Source of the DNA: Hymenobacter citatus
GTDB lineage: Bacteria > Bacteroidota > Bacteroidia > Cytophagales > Hymenobacteraceae
Assembly: GCF_014333615.1 (NCBI RefSeq)
Contig: NZ_JACSCY010000001.1
Coordinates: 62,001-126,000, forward strand
Direction of reading: 5' to 3'
Length of the DNA stretch: 64,000 nucleotides
The position numbers and the translations under genes were made by a program. This document shows positions 7,592-15,599 of the stretch, piece by piece; the first letter of the stretch is position 1, and each line of letters opens with the position of its first letter. Below the pieces are notes generated by a model. The model searched no databases, had not been told where the DNA came from, and saw nothing but the letters and a program-made list of their open reading frames with translations.

Positions 7592-10500
7592 CTACTGCCC
7601 ACCTGTGCTACCTGCTTTGCTGCCCAACTGCTCCAGCAGCTCCTTCACGGCCGTGTCCAGTTGCACATCGCGGCCGGTGTAGCTTTCGCCGATGGGGCGC
7701 TTCACGGCCACGTCTACGGGGCGCGGGTTCATTTCCAGGATCTGGCCGTCGCGGGCGGCGCGGATAGTGGTGTTGGGGAGGCGCAGGCTGGAGCCGTCGA
7801 GCAACGACACGTTGTAGGTGAAGATGATCCAGCCGCCGGTGGGTTCGCCTACCACCTTGCCCAGCTTCAGGGCGCGGTAGCCTTCCGTAAAGTCCTCGGC
7901 GTCAGACAATGAGTGCTGGTTGGTGACCAGGATGGTAGGCCGCTCCACGGTGCGCTGGCCCAGGGAGGCGCGGGCGGGCATGGGGCCGTCCTGGTCGCGG
8001 CGCGTCATGGTGAGGTAGCTGCGGCGCGCCAGCACGTCGATGGCGTACACGTTCACGAAGCCGCCGTTGTTGTTGCGCACGTCCACTACCACGCCGTCGC
8101 GGCCCAGGTTTTCGGTGTCGAGGTCGAGGTAGAGCTGGGCCAAGGAGCCCGCCGACATATCGTACATGTGCACGTAGCCCAGCCGCCCGCCGCTGATTTT
8201 ATCCACGTAGGCGCGGCGCTCCTCTACCCATTGCCGATAGGCGAGACCCTTTTCGGTGTCGCGGCTGAGGGGGCGCACCACTACCTCGCGGGTAGGGGTA
8301 GCGGGTGGCGCGGCCGTTGCTTTTTGCTTCTTGCCGCGCTTGGTTACCACGGCTGGGGTAGGTGTCGCTGAGCCGGTCAGGCGTAGCGTCACGCGACGGT
8401 TTACTTTGTATTGCAGCAGGTCTTCCAGATTACTAGTAGCGGTAATCGACACGCCGTCAACGGCTTCCAGAACCTCGCCGGGACGGATGCCGGCCAAGGC
8501 ACCCGCGCTCAGGGGTAGCACTTCCGTCACGCGCAGGCGGCCGTGCTGCTCGTACTCAGCCGCATCGAAGCGCAGGCCCAGCCGGCCGGTAGAGGGCGCA
8601 ATGCCGCCGCTGCCCGAGCTGCCGGGGTTCAGGCCCAAATGCGAGGCGTTCAATTCGCCAATCATCAGGTTGGTGAGGCGGCGGGCTTCGTCGGATGTTT
8701 CGGCGCCGGCAATGAGGGGAGTATAGCGGGCGCGCTCAGCGGTCCAGTCTACGCCGTTGAACTTGGCATCGGCGAAGTGGTCGTGCAAATAGCTCCATGC
8801 CTGATCGAACACCGCCAGCTTTTCCTCATCAAAATTCACTTCCATCTCGGCCGATACGGCCAGGGACTGTGCTTTGCCACCAGCCTCCACTGGTACCACC
8901 TGAATCTTGCCCTGATCGAGATAGTAGATTTTCTTGCTATCGGGCGAAAACTGCGCTTCGCGCTTGCTGCCCGTCGTGGATGTCAGCTGGCGGGCCACGC
9001 TACCTTCCTTACCCAGCTCATCCAGCGAGTACAGGTAGAGGTTCGATTGGTTGGCCGCGTAGCCTGTGACCACCAGCCACTTGCCATCGGGGCTGATGCG
9101 GTGGGCACCTACGTTCAGGCCAATCGGCAGCAGGCTCAGGCGTCGACGAATATCGGTGAAGTTGATGCTGACCGGGCTTTTAAGTGGCGTTGCAGACGCT
9201 TTTCCTTTGCTGGCCGTCGAGTCGAGCAGAGCGGCCGTGGCGGCTTTGCCGGGACCAGCAGGGGCGGCTGGTTTCAGGGGTGGGGCCGTGTTTTTGTCGG
9301 CGGGGGTAGGCACGGATGGGGCCGGGTCGCGGAACAGGTCGCGGAACTGGTCTTCGCGGAAGCGCGGCGTGCGCAGTTGCAGGTCGATGCGGGCAATCTG
9401 TGCGTCCTCGGTGCGCTGGCCGGTGTCGAACAAGATATACTTGCCATCGGGGCTCCACGACACGGCCGTGCTGTTGGCATTGGCCACAAAGCTCACCGGC
9501 CGGGCCTCGCCGCCCGCCACCGGCACCACCGATACGTTGGTGAAGCGCCTACCCCGGTTCGGCATGAAGGCCAGCCACTTACCATCCGGCGACCAAGTAA
9601 ACGACCGGTCGGCGTGCAGGGGCGGCCGGTCGAAGCTGGCGGAGGCTACCACCTTTTCTTTCTTGGTAGCGAGGTCCAGCACGCGCAATTCCTTGGCGTC
9701 GTGCTCGTAGGCCAGCTGGCGGCCGTCGGGCGAGAGGCGCGGGGCGGCATCGTTGGCGGGGCCGCTCGTGAGGGCCGTTTCCTGACCCGTACTGATGTCG
9801 TAACGATACACGTGCGCCGTGCCGTTTCGCTCGCCCACGTACACCAGCCCGCGGCTATCGGGCAGCCACGACACGTCCGACTCGGCGCCGGGCGTAGTGG
9901 TGATGCGCACCGCCTCGCCCCCCTCCGCTGCCGACGCGGCAAACACCTCCCCGTGAATGATAAACGCGACCTTTTTGCCATCGGGCGAGAGGGCCAGCTC
10001 CTGCAAGCGGTCCGTGAAGCGCTGGCGCTCCACCACGTTGCCGGCCGGTGCCCCCCGCCGCCGGATATTCACCTCGCGCACCTGCCCGTTGCGCGTGTCC
10101 ATCGACCAAATCTTGAAATCGCGCTCAAAGACAATCAGTTGGCCATCAGTGGAAATGGTGGGCCATAGTACCCGCCCGTCCTTGAAGCTGGTGACGGGGG
10201 TAGGGTTGCTGCCATTGGCGTCCATCCGCCAGATGTTTTCGGCCCCGTTGCGGTCTGATATAAAGAACAATTGCTGCCCGCCAGTCGCCCACATGGGCCA
10301 CAGGTCTTTGGCGCCGCCGTGGGTAAGGGCCGTGTAGGTAGGCGCGCCGTTTTGTTCGCGCCGCAGCCAGATTTCGGCTTCATCCAAATGGCTGTGGCCG
10401 TGACGCCACCACTGGCGGTCGGCAATGCCGCGGGCCGAGAAGGCCAGCGTCTGGCCATCGGGAGAGGGCGCCGCGAAGAACTCGTTGGCGTAGTGGTCGG

Positions 10501-10984
10501 CACTTACCGGCATGGGCGTGCCGCCGGTGAGGCGCACCCGGTAAATGTCGTTCATGGAGGCAATGTCGTGGCTGGTGGAGGAGAAGTAGAGCCATTTACC
10601 ATCGGCAGTCCACGCGTCGAGCTGCTCCGGGGCATCGTCGAACGTCAGGCGGCGGAGGGCGCCAGTCGCCAGCGTCAGCACGTACACGTCGCCGTTGCCG
10701 GTGCGCGTCGAGGTGAAGGCCAGCTCCTTGCCATCGGGCGAGTAGAGCGGCCTACCCTCGGTGGCCGGGTGGGCCACCAGCAGGCGTGCCTCGCCGCCCG
10801 CCACCGGTACCGTCCAAATATCACCGCCCGACACAAACGCCAGCTCCTGCCGGTCCGGCGATACGGCCGGCTCGGCGTAGGCCGACTGCGCAGCCGGGAG
10901 CGTGGTTTGGGCGAGTAGGGGTAGGGTAGGAAGTAGGAAAACGGCCGCAGTCAGGCCCAAATAAGAACGTAGGTGTGGTATCAT
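7592..10984 (-). CDS. Tricorn-like S41 family protease with beta-propeller repeats
   Basis: The precursor has 1130 residues and a signal peptide of about 25 residues ending LLAQ. Roughly residues 35-600 are repeated PD40/WD40-like blades (SPDGKELAF, SPDGQTLAF, SPDGKWLAF). A PDZ domain lies near 800-870 (AGIRPGEVLEAVDG), and the S41 catalytic domain near 925-1115. The likely catalytic His is in GYVHMYDM (about 939) and the nucleophile Ser in NQHSLSDAEDF (about 1027), matching the tricorn (S41B) arrangement. It probably acts in the periplasm on peptides. Length is normal for tricorn homologues. Confidence 0.93.
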   Translation of the reverse strand: MIPHLRSYLGLTAAVFLLPTLPLLAQTTLPAAQSAYAEPAVSPDRQELAFVSGGDIWTVPVAGGEARLLVAHPATEGRPLYSPDGKELAFTSTRTGNGDVYVLTLATGALRRLTFDDAPEQLDAWTADGKWLYFSSTSHDIASMNDIYRVRLTGGTPMPVSADHYANEFFAAPSPDGQTLAFSARGIADRQWWRHGHSHLDEAEIWLRREQNGAPTYTALTHGGAKDLWPMWATGGQQLFFISDRNGAENIWRMDANGSNPTPVTSFKDGRVLWPTISTDGQLIVFERDFKIWSMDTRNGQVREVNIRRRGAPAGNVVERQRFTDRLQELALSPDGKKVAFIIHGEVFAASAAEGGEAVRITTTPGAESDVSWLPDSRGLVYVGERNGTAHVYRYDISTGQETALTSGPANDAAPRLSPDGRQLAYEHDAKELRVLDLATKKEKVVASASFDRPPLHADRSFTWSPDGKWLAFMPNRGRRFTNVSVVPVAGGEARPVSFVANANSTAVSWSPDGKYILFDTGQRTEDAQIARIDLQLRTPRFREDQFRDLFRDPAPSVPTPADKNTAPPLKPAAPAGPGKAATAALLDSTASKGKASATPLKSPVSINFTDIRRRLSLLPIGLNVGAHRISPDGKWLVVTGYAANQSNLYLYSLDELGKEGSVARQLTSTTGSKREAQFSPDSKKIYYLDQGKIQVVPVEAGGKAQSLAVSAEMEVNFDEEKLAVFDQAWSYLHDHFADAKFNGVDWTAERARYTPLIAGAETSDEARRLTNLMIGELNASHLGLNPGSSGSGGIAPSTGRLGLRFDAAEYEQHGRLRVTEVLPLSAGALAGIRPGEVLEAVDGVSITATSNLEDLLQYKVNRRVTLRLTGSATPTPAVVTKRGKKQKATAAPPATPTREVVVRPLSRDTEKGLAYRQWVEERRAYVDKISGGRLGYVHMYDMSAGSLAQLYLDLDTENLGRDGVVVDVRNNNGGFVNVYAIDVLARRSYLTMTRRDQDGPMPARASLGQRTVERPTILVTNQHSLSDAEDFTEGYRALKLGKVVGEPTGGWIIFTYNVSLLDGSSLRLPNTTIRAARDGQILEMNPRPVDVAVKRPIGESYTGRDVQLDTAVKELLEQLGSKAGSTGGQ

Positions 10985-11102
10985 AGGAGAGCAGCTAAGA
11001 AGGCAAACTACGCATCATCGACGCAAGTAGAAAGGAGAAGCTGCTTTTCCTGTAAGGATAGGCTGTGTATAAGGTGCTTCGGCTATCAAGCTGGTTCCTG
11101 TG

Positions 11103-11402
11103 TCACCCCACTGCCATGCTGAACATGCCAGCGCACGCGCCGAAACCTATCAGCAGCACCAACAAAGCGCTTAGAAAATACGGTGCTGCGCTACCTTCCA
11201 CCGGCCAGAAAAGATGCCAAACGCCCAGCGTAATATTGATCAGCGCCTGTACTATGTATACAAAAGCGAACAGAGCCATGAATACTATAGAATCTCGTAG
11301 TAGACCAGTGGCAAGGGCAGCCAAAACAGCTGCTACCAAGAGTGCGAGCAGGTTGTTGCGCAGAATATGATCGGGTTTGGGGGTAGGCTTGCCCGATTCC
11401 AT
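11103..11402 (-). CDS. Small membrane protein, paralogue of the adjacent gene
   Basis: The 99-residue protein has three to four hydrophobic segments. Start ATG at 11402 follows the upstream gene by 12 bp; a GTG two codons earlier is less likely. It resembles the neighbouring 94-residue protein in order and motifs: a short charged N-terminus with KP, an LLxLL segment, and a C-terminal LL(V)xxIGFxxC motif. No named family is recognised. The position at the end of the radical SAM operon suggests a role with that enzyme, perhaps in membrane lipid or protein modification, but this is inference. Confidence 0.72.
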   Translation of the reverse strand: MESGKPTPKPDHILRNNLLALLVAAVLAALATGLLRDSIVFMALFAFVYIVQALINITLGVWHLFWPVEGSAAPYFLSALLVLLIGFGACAGMFSMAVG

Positions 11403-11414
11403 AGTCACTGAAAA

Positions 11415-11699
11415 TCAGCGGGTATCGAGGTGAAAGTGGCTGGCGCAGTCGCTGAAACCGATGATAAACACAAGAAGGGTTGCCAGCAGACAGGCAGCAA
11501 CATTACTGCCTTGCTTCCCTTGCACCATAAAAAAGAGCGCACCCATAAAATCTACAAAGGCCAGACAAAACAGCAAAGGGAAAACGCCTTCTTGTGGCGC
11601 CAGTATTTCCCGCCCAACGTGCAGCAGCAACACCATTCCCAAATTCAGGAGCAGAATGCGGCCAAAAAGACTCTTCGGCTTCTCGGCTTCTTGTGTCAT
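11415..11699 (-). CDS. Small membrane protein, translationally coupled to radical SAM gene
   Basis: The 94-residue protein has a basic N-terminus (EKPKSLFGRI) and three to four transmembrane stretches. Its ATG overlaps the radical SAM stop codon by the classic ATGA arrangement (11696-11699), so the two are almost certainly co-translated. It is paralogous to the downstream gene; both end with an IGF-x2-C motif. Function is unknown. Confidence 0.75.
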   Translation of the reverse strand: MTQEAEKPKSLFGRILLLNLGMVLLLHVGREILAPQEGVFPLLFCLAFVDFMGALFFMVQGKQGSNVAACLLATLLVFIIGFSDCASHFHLDTR

Positions 11700-13093
11700 A
11701 GCACCGGAATATCGCGCAGCACTTGCAGGCGCGCCAGCTTCTCTTCGTCGCGGTGGAGCATGTTTATCGTCTCGAACGGGATGATTTTCAAGTCTTTGCT
11801 TACGATGTGCACACAGGATTTCTTGATGGCGCGCACGTCGAAATTCCAGGCATCCATGAATTGCAGGATGATAACGCGGAAAAGGTTCTCATACTTCAGG
11901 TTGGGCGCCTGAATGGTGGGTAGGCAGCACAACAGCTGGTTCAGCTCGGGCGTGATGGTATCCACCGTATTGGCCGTGCTGAACAGCTTGAGCAGGTGCT
12001 GACGCAGGCGCGGATCGTGCTCATACACAATGGTGTTGCCGCCGCTTTGCAGCAGCTCGGCCGGCTGCACGTAGCGCGTAAGCGGAAACACCTCGCCGCC
12101 GAGCTTCAGGGCGTAGCCCATCACCAGCGCATCGGGGTTGCAGGGCACGGGTAGTAGATCTTCGGCCGTAAACAGGCTTTGGTTGATGATGCCCTGGCGG
12201 GTTTCGGTGAGCGTGAGGCGGTCGGTGGCTGGGTCGAAGTTCTGGAGACGGCCGGCGGCTTGGGTGGGCTGAAACGTGACGCCGCGCACGCACCGCTGCT
12301 GTAAGGCAAAGTCGATGATTTCGCCCATTTCGTCGTCGTTGAGGCCCTTTTGCAAGGTCACGACCAGGGTAGTGCTGAGGTTGTGGCGGTTCAGGTTCTC
12401 CAGAGCTTGCAAACGCACCTCGCGCAGGTCGCGCCCGCGCATGGTTTCTAACACCTCCTTCCGGAAAGAATCAAACTGTAAGTACACCTCAAACGCGCCC
12501 TCGTAGGTAGCCAGCCGGGCCACAAAGGCGGGGTCTTTGGCCAGGCGCACGCCGTTGGTGTTCACCATCAGGTGCTTGATGGGCTTGCGCTTGCACATAT
12601 CCAGAATCTCCCAGAACTGCGGGTGCAGGGTAGGCTCCCCACCCGAAATCTGCACTACGTCGGGCTCGCCTTCATTTTCTACCAGCACGTCTACCATCGC
12701 CTCCACCTCTTCCAGGGTGCGGTGCCGGCCGTGGGTAGGGCTGCTCTCGGCGTAGCAGGTAGGGCACGTCAGGTTGCAGCGGTCGGTTATCTCAACGACG
12801 GTGAGGCAACTGTGTTGCTCGTGGTCGGCGCAGAGGCCGCAGTCGTAGGGGCAGCCGTAGTGGGTAGCGGTGTTGAAGCGGCGCGGCGTTTCGCTGGGCT
12901 TCACGTAGTTGCGGATGCTCTTGTAGTACTCAATATCGGTGGCAATGAGCACCCGCTGCCGCCCGTGCTCGGGGCAGCGCTTGAGCATGTACACGCCGCC
13001 GTCTTCAAAAACAATCTTGGCCTCTACCCGGCGCAGGCAATGCGGGCACAGGCTCAGGGTGAAGTCGTAGTAGGTATAGGGGCGTTTGGGCAT
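11696..13093 (-). CDS. Radical SAM protein of the COG1964 / tetraether-synthase-like type
   Basis: The 465-residue protein has several cysteine clusters. CPHC (16-19) and CPEHG (40-44) form an N-terminal metal-binding region. CPYDCGLCADH (81-91) is the feature I associate with COG1964/MJ0619-type enzymes. CNLTCPTC (106-113) is the radical SAM CxxxCxxC motif, followed by SGGEPTLHP. Archaeal relatives include Tes, which joins lipid tails in tetraether synthesis; most bacterial members are uncharacterised. Coupling to two membrane proteins and proximity to an Lgt-like gene suggest a lipid or membrane substrate. Family is fairly sure; reaction is not. Confidence 0.88.
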   Translation of the reverse strand: MPKRPYTYYDFTLSLCPHCLRRVEAKIVFEDGGVYMLKRCPEHGRQRVLIATDIEYYKSIRNYVKPSETPRRFNTATHYGCPYDCGLCADHEQHSCLTVVEITDRCNLTCPTCYAESSPTHGRHRTLEEVEAMVDVLVENEGEPDVVQISGGEPTLHPQFWEILDMCKRKPIKHLMVNTNGVRLAKDPAFVARLATYEGAFEVYLQFDSFRKEVLETMRGRDLREVRLQALENLNRHNLSTTLVVTLQKGLNDDEMGEIIDFALQQRCVRGVTFQPTQAAGRLQNFDPATDRLTLTETRQGIINQSLFTAEDLLPVPCNPDALVMGYALKLGGEVFPLTRYVQPAELLQSGGNTIVYEHDPRLRQHLLKLFSTANTVDTITPELNQLLCCLPTIQAPNLKYENLFRVIILQFMDAWNFDVRAIKKSCVHIVSKDLKIIPFETINMLHRDEEKLARLQVLRDIPVL

Positions 13094-13103
13094 GGATAGT
13101 TAA

Positions 13104-13922
13104 TTAGGGTTCATTTTCTAGAGGATACTTTACGAACTTTGTAATATCAGTACAAAGAAATAATCTCTTCACAACTTCTGATAAATTTAATACAAGGTCG
13201 AAATGATGAGTTATATCAAGGTCAATATTATGTGTTATCGGTTGTTGGTTGTTAAAAATGTATTCAATTTCATTAAATTCATACGAATATTTTTTGCCGT
13301 GATATATATAATTAGTATGAATTGCATTCCTATATTTCCCAAAAAAACTTAGGAAGCTTTTGTCTTCATCCATGTTGCCGGAATAGTGCTCTTTGTAAAT
13401 AGAATATACTTTATCATACTTCCTGTTTACAGATAGATGAGTTAAGTGATTTTTACTTAAAATTCTGTCGATTTTTAGTAAAATGCTTTCTTTTATTTTA
13501 TATGGTTTTAGCCATTTTCTTACCTCCAAATTATCTTTATTCAATACTTGCTCTTTCATCTCTTGATCAAATAAACCATCGCATAGATAAGTTAGACAAA
13601 ATTCAAACGTAGACCAAGCACTGGTTACCAAGCCGCGGTTGCCATAGTTTCTAGCATTGTAAAAATCTCCTAATATTTTAGTTGTACTTGTTAGCTCGGT
13701 GACATGTGTATGAATGCTTTTGTTGCTGTAATCTATCTTGATTTCATTATCATTAATAGCTTTAGTTAAATATATCCAGCACATGTTCTTGTAATATAAA
13801 TCTAGGTTTGCTTGATTTAATTCAAAGAAAGCTTTTCTTACGTCATTTTCTATAAAGGGCAGAGTTGCTATCATTTCTTTGTACTTTTTACATTGGTCAA
13901 GTATATAATCAAGCTTTTGCAT
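13104..13922 (-). CDS. AT-rich hypothetical protein with RN-x2-H motif (HEPN-like?)
   Basis: The 272-residue, helix-rich, Lys/Asn/Ile-rich protein is encoded by DNA clearly more AT-rich than both neighbours, which points to recent horizontal acquisition. Near the C-terminus KYRNAIHTN gives Arg198-Asn199-x2-His202, reminiscent of, but one residue shorter than, the RNxxxH motif of HEPN RNases found in toxin and abortive-infection proteins. No partner antitoxin is visible. It splits a run of co-directional membrane-associated genes, starting 10 bp after the radical SAM start region. I do not recognise a specific family. Confidence 0.7.
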   Translation of the reverse strand: MQKLDYILDQCKKYKEMIATLPFIENDVRKAFFELNQANLDLYYKNMCWIYLTKAINDNEIKIDYSNKSIHTHVTELTSTTKILGDFYNARNYGNRGLVTSAWSTFEFCLTYLCDGLFDQEMKEQVLNKDNLEVRKWLKPYKIKESILLKIDRILSKNHLTHLSVNRKYDKVYSIYKEHYSGNMDEDKSFLSFFGKYRNAIHTNYIYHGKKYSYEFNEIEYIFNNQQPITHNIDLDITHHFDLVLNLSEVVKRLFLCTDITKFVKYPLENEP

Positions 13923-13968
13923 CTGTGTATTTTTTAAGTGAATTATAATGATTAGCTTGGCTGCGCGG

Positions 13969-14724
13969 CTATTGTAAAAATAATATTATTCTTGTTCGCC
14001 CAAACAGCCACCCATAATACCCCAACCCCAGCACGCACGCCCACTGAATGGCCGTAAGGCCCCAGCCACTCGGCGCGGGGGTAGGCTTGATGAACTCCAC
14101 CAGCAGCCGAAACACCAAATACCCAACCATAAACCACCGAAACCGCCAGCCATCCGGCAGCGGCTGGCGGCGCTCGGTGAGCCACAGAGCTGCGCCCAGC
14201 AGCAGGAGCCAGGTGATTTCGTAGAGGTTGGTGGGGTGGCGGTCCACCCCGTCGCCGAAGTTGGTGCCCCAGGGTAGGGTAGTGGCCGTGCCGAACGTGC
14301 CATCTTCGAGCCCCGAGAAGTGGCAGCCGAGCCGGCCGATGCACATGGCCAGCAGGATAGGAAATACCATCAGGTCGCCGCTGGAAGCCGTAACGCCCAG
14401 GCGCTTTTTGGTGAGTTCTACGCCGACGAGGCCGCCAAGTAAGCCACCCACAATGGTTTTGTTGGTGAGGTAGTAGGGCCAGCCGCCGGGCGGGTGCAGC
14501 AGCAGCGCGGGGTGCTCCAGCAGCCCCAGCACTCGCGAGCCTAAGAGCGCTCCGGCCGCCGCGCCCACGAAAATCCAGAGGCGGTGCTCATCGGAGATGC
14601 GGTCATGGGAGCGGGTGCGCAGGTGCTGGTAGAAGCGGTAGCCGATGGTGTAGGCCAGCATCTCCAGCAGCAGGTGCACGGGCAACACCACTGGGCCAAG
14701 CGCCAAGCGAACGGGGTAGGTCAT
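13969..14724 (-). CDS. Prolipoprotein diacylglyceryl transferase (Lgt) family protein
   Basis: The 251-residue protein is predicted to span the membrane six to seven times. IGRLGCHFSGLEDG corresponds to the Lgt signature (GRxGN-F-xGE) but with differences: Cys-His replaces the conserved Asn and the Glu context is altered. HPTNLYE matches the conserved HPxxLYE motif. Canonical Lgt moves diacylglycerol from phosphatidylglycerol to the lipobox cysteine of lipoproteins. Since housekeeping Lgt is normally closer to the consensus, this may be a divergent paralogue acting on another substrate. It sits upstream of the radical SAM module. Confidence 0.85.
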   Translation of the reverse strand: MTYPVRLALGPVVLPVHLLLEMLAYTIGYRFYQHLRTRSHDRISDEHRLWIFVGAAAGALLGSRVLGLLEHPALLLHPPGGWPYYLTNKTIVGGLLGGLVGVELTKKRLGVTASSGDLMVFPILLAMCIGRLGCHFSGLEDGTFGTATTLPWGTNFGDGVDRHPTNLYEITWLLLLGAALWLTERRQPLPDGWRFRWFMVGYLVFRLLVEFIKPTPAPSGWGLTAIQWACVLGLGYYGWLFGRTRIILFLQ

Positions 14725-14819
14725 GGAAAGTTACTTTTCGGCCTATTGGCTAATATTGCTGATTCTTCCCAGAACCCGTTGCGCAGCCGCTCACGCCGCC
14801 TGCGCTTCCTACCCCCACT

Positions 14820-15536
14820 ATGATGCTGCTACGGCTTGGTACCGTTTTGTTGCTGCTTGGCGCGGGCATGCTCTACAGCGTGCGCGCCGGCAAGCTGACA
14901 CCCGGCGCCGCCCTCACGGGTGGGCTGCTAGGCGGGCTGATTTATCTGGGCGGCGGCTTTGGTGGGTTGAGCATGTTGGCCGCGTTTTTCCTGCTGGGCT
15001 CCGCGGCTTCCGGCTGGCACCTGGCCGAAAAGCGCCGGTCGGGATTAGCAGAGGAAAACAAAGGCCGGCGCACGGCCGGGCAGGTGGTTGCCAATGCCGG
15101 CGTGGCCGCCCTGGCTGGCCTGGCCAGCTGGTGGTGGCCTGCCCAAGCTACTGCGTTTCAGCTGCTGCTGGCCGGGAGCTTCGCCGCCGCCACCGCCGAC
15201 ACGCTGGCCTCGGAGCTGGGCAACATCTATGGCCGCCGCTACTACAACATCCTCACGCTACGCCTCGATACCCGCGGCCTGAACGGCGTGGTGAGCCTCG
15301 AAGGAACGTTGTGCGGCGTGGCGGGTAGTGCCCTCATCGCGGGACTATACAGCCTCAGCTTTGGCTGGGGTAGGGAGGTTGGCTGGCTGGTGCTGGCCGG
15401 CACCATCGGCAACCTGGCCGACTCGGTGCTGGGCGCTACCCTGGAGCGGCAGCATCGCCTGAGTAACAACGCGGTTAACTTCCTCAACACGCTGGTGGGC
15501 GGGGTGGTGGCGGGGCTGTGCTATTGGGTGGGGTAG
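14820..15536 (+). CDS. DUF92 family integral membrane protein
   Basis: The 238-residue protein has six or so hydrophobic segments. The conserved DUF92 motifs are visible: a polar AEENKGRRTAGQV region, ATADTLASELG near the middle, and GNLADSVLGATLERQ near the C-terminus. Relatives include plant VTE6 phytyl-phosphate kinase and TMEM19, so a role with polyprenyl or lipid phosphates is plausible. It is divergent from the Lgt-like gene, with only 95 bp between starts, so the two may share regulatory DNA. Confidence 0.88.
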   Translation: MMLLRLGTVLLLLGAGMLYSVRAGKLTPGAALTGGLLGGLIYLGGGFGGLSMLAAFFLLGSAASGWHLAEKRRSGLAEENKGRRTAGQVVANAGVAALAGLASWWWPAQATAFQLLLAGSFAAATADTLASELGNIYGRRYYNILTLRLDTRGLNGVVSLEGTLCGVAGSALIAGLYSLSFGWGREVGWLVLAGTIGNLADSVLGATLERQHRLSNNAVNFLNTLVGGVVAGLCYWVG

Positions 15537-15599
15537 TAGCCGGCTGAAGGATTGCGTATGACTGGGTAAAGGCTACGGGTATGAGTGAGGAGTAAGTAC

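Noticed and set aside
8543..10168. 541-codon plus-strand frame
   Set aside because: Fully antisense to the tricorn-like protease gene; composition is a by-product of GC-rich codon use with no recognisable domain.
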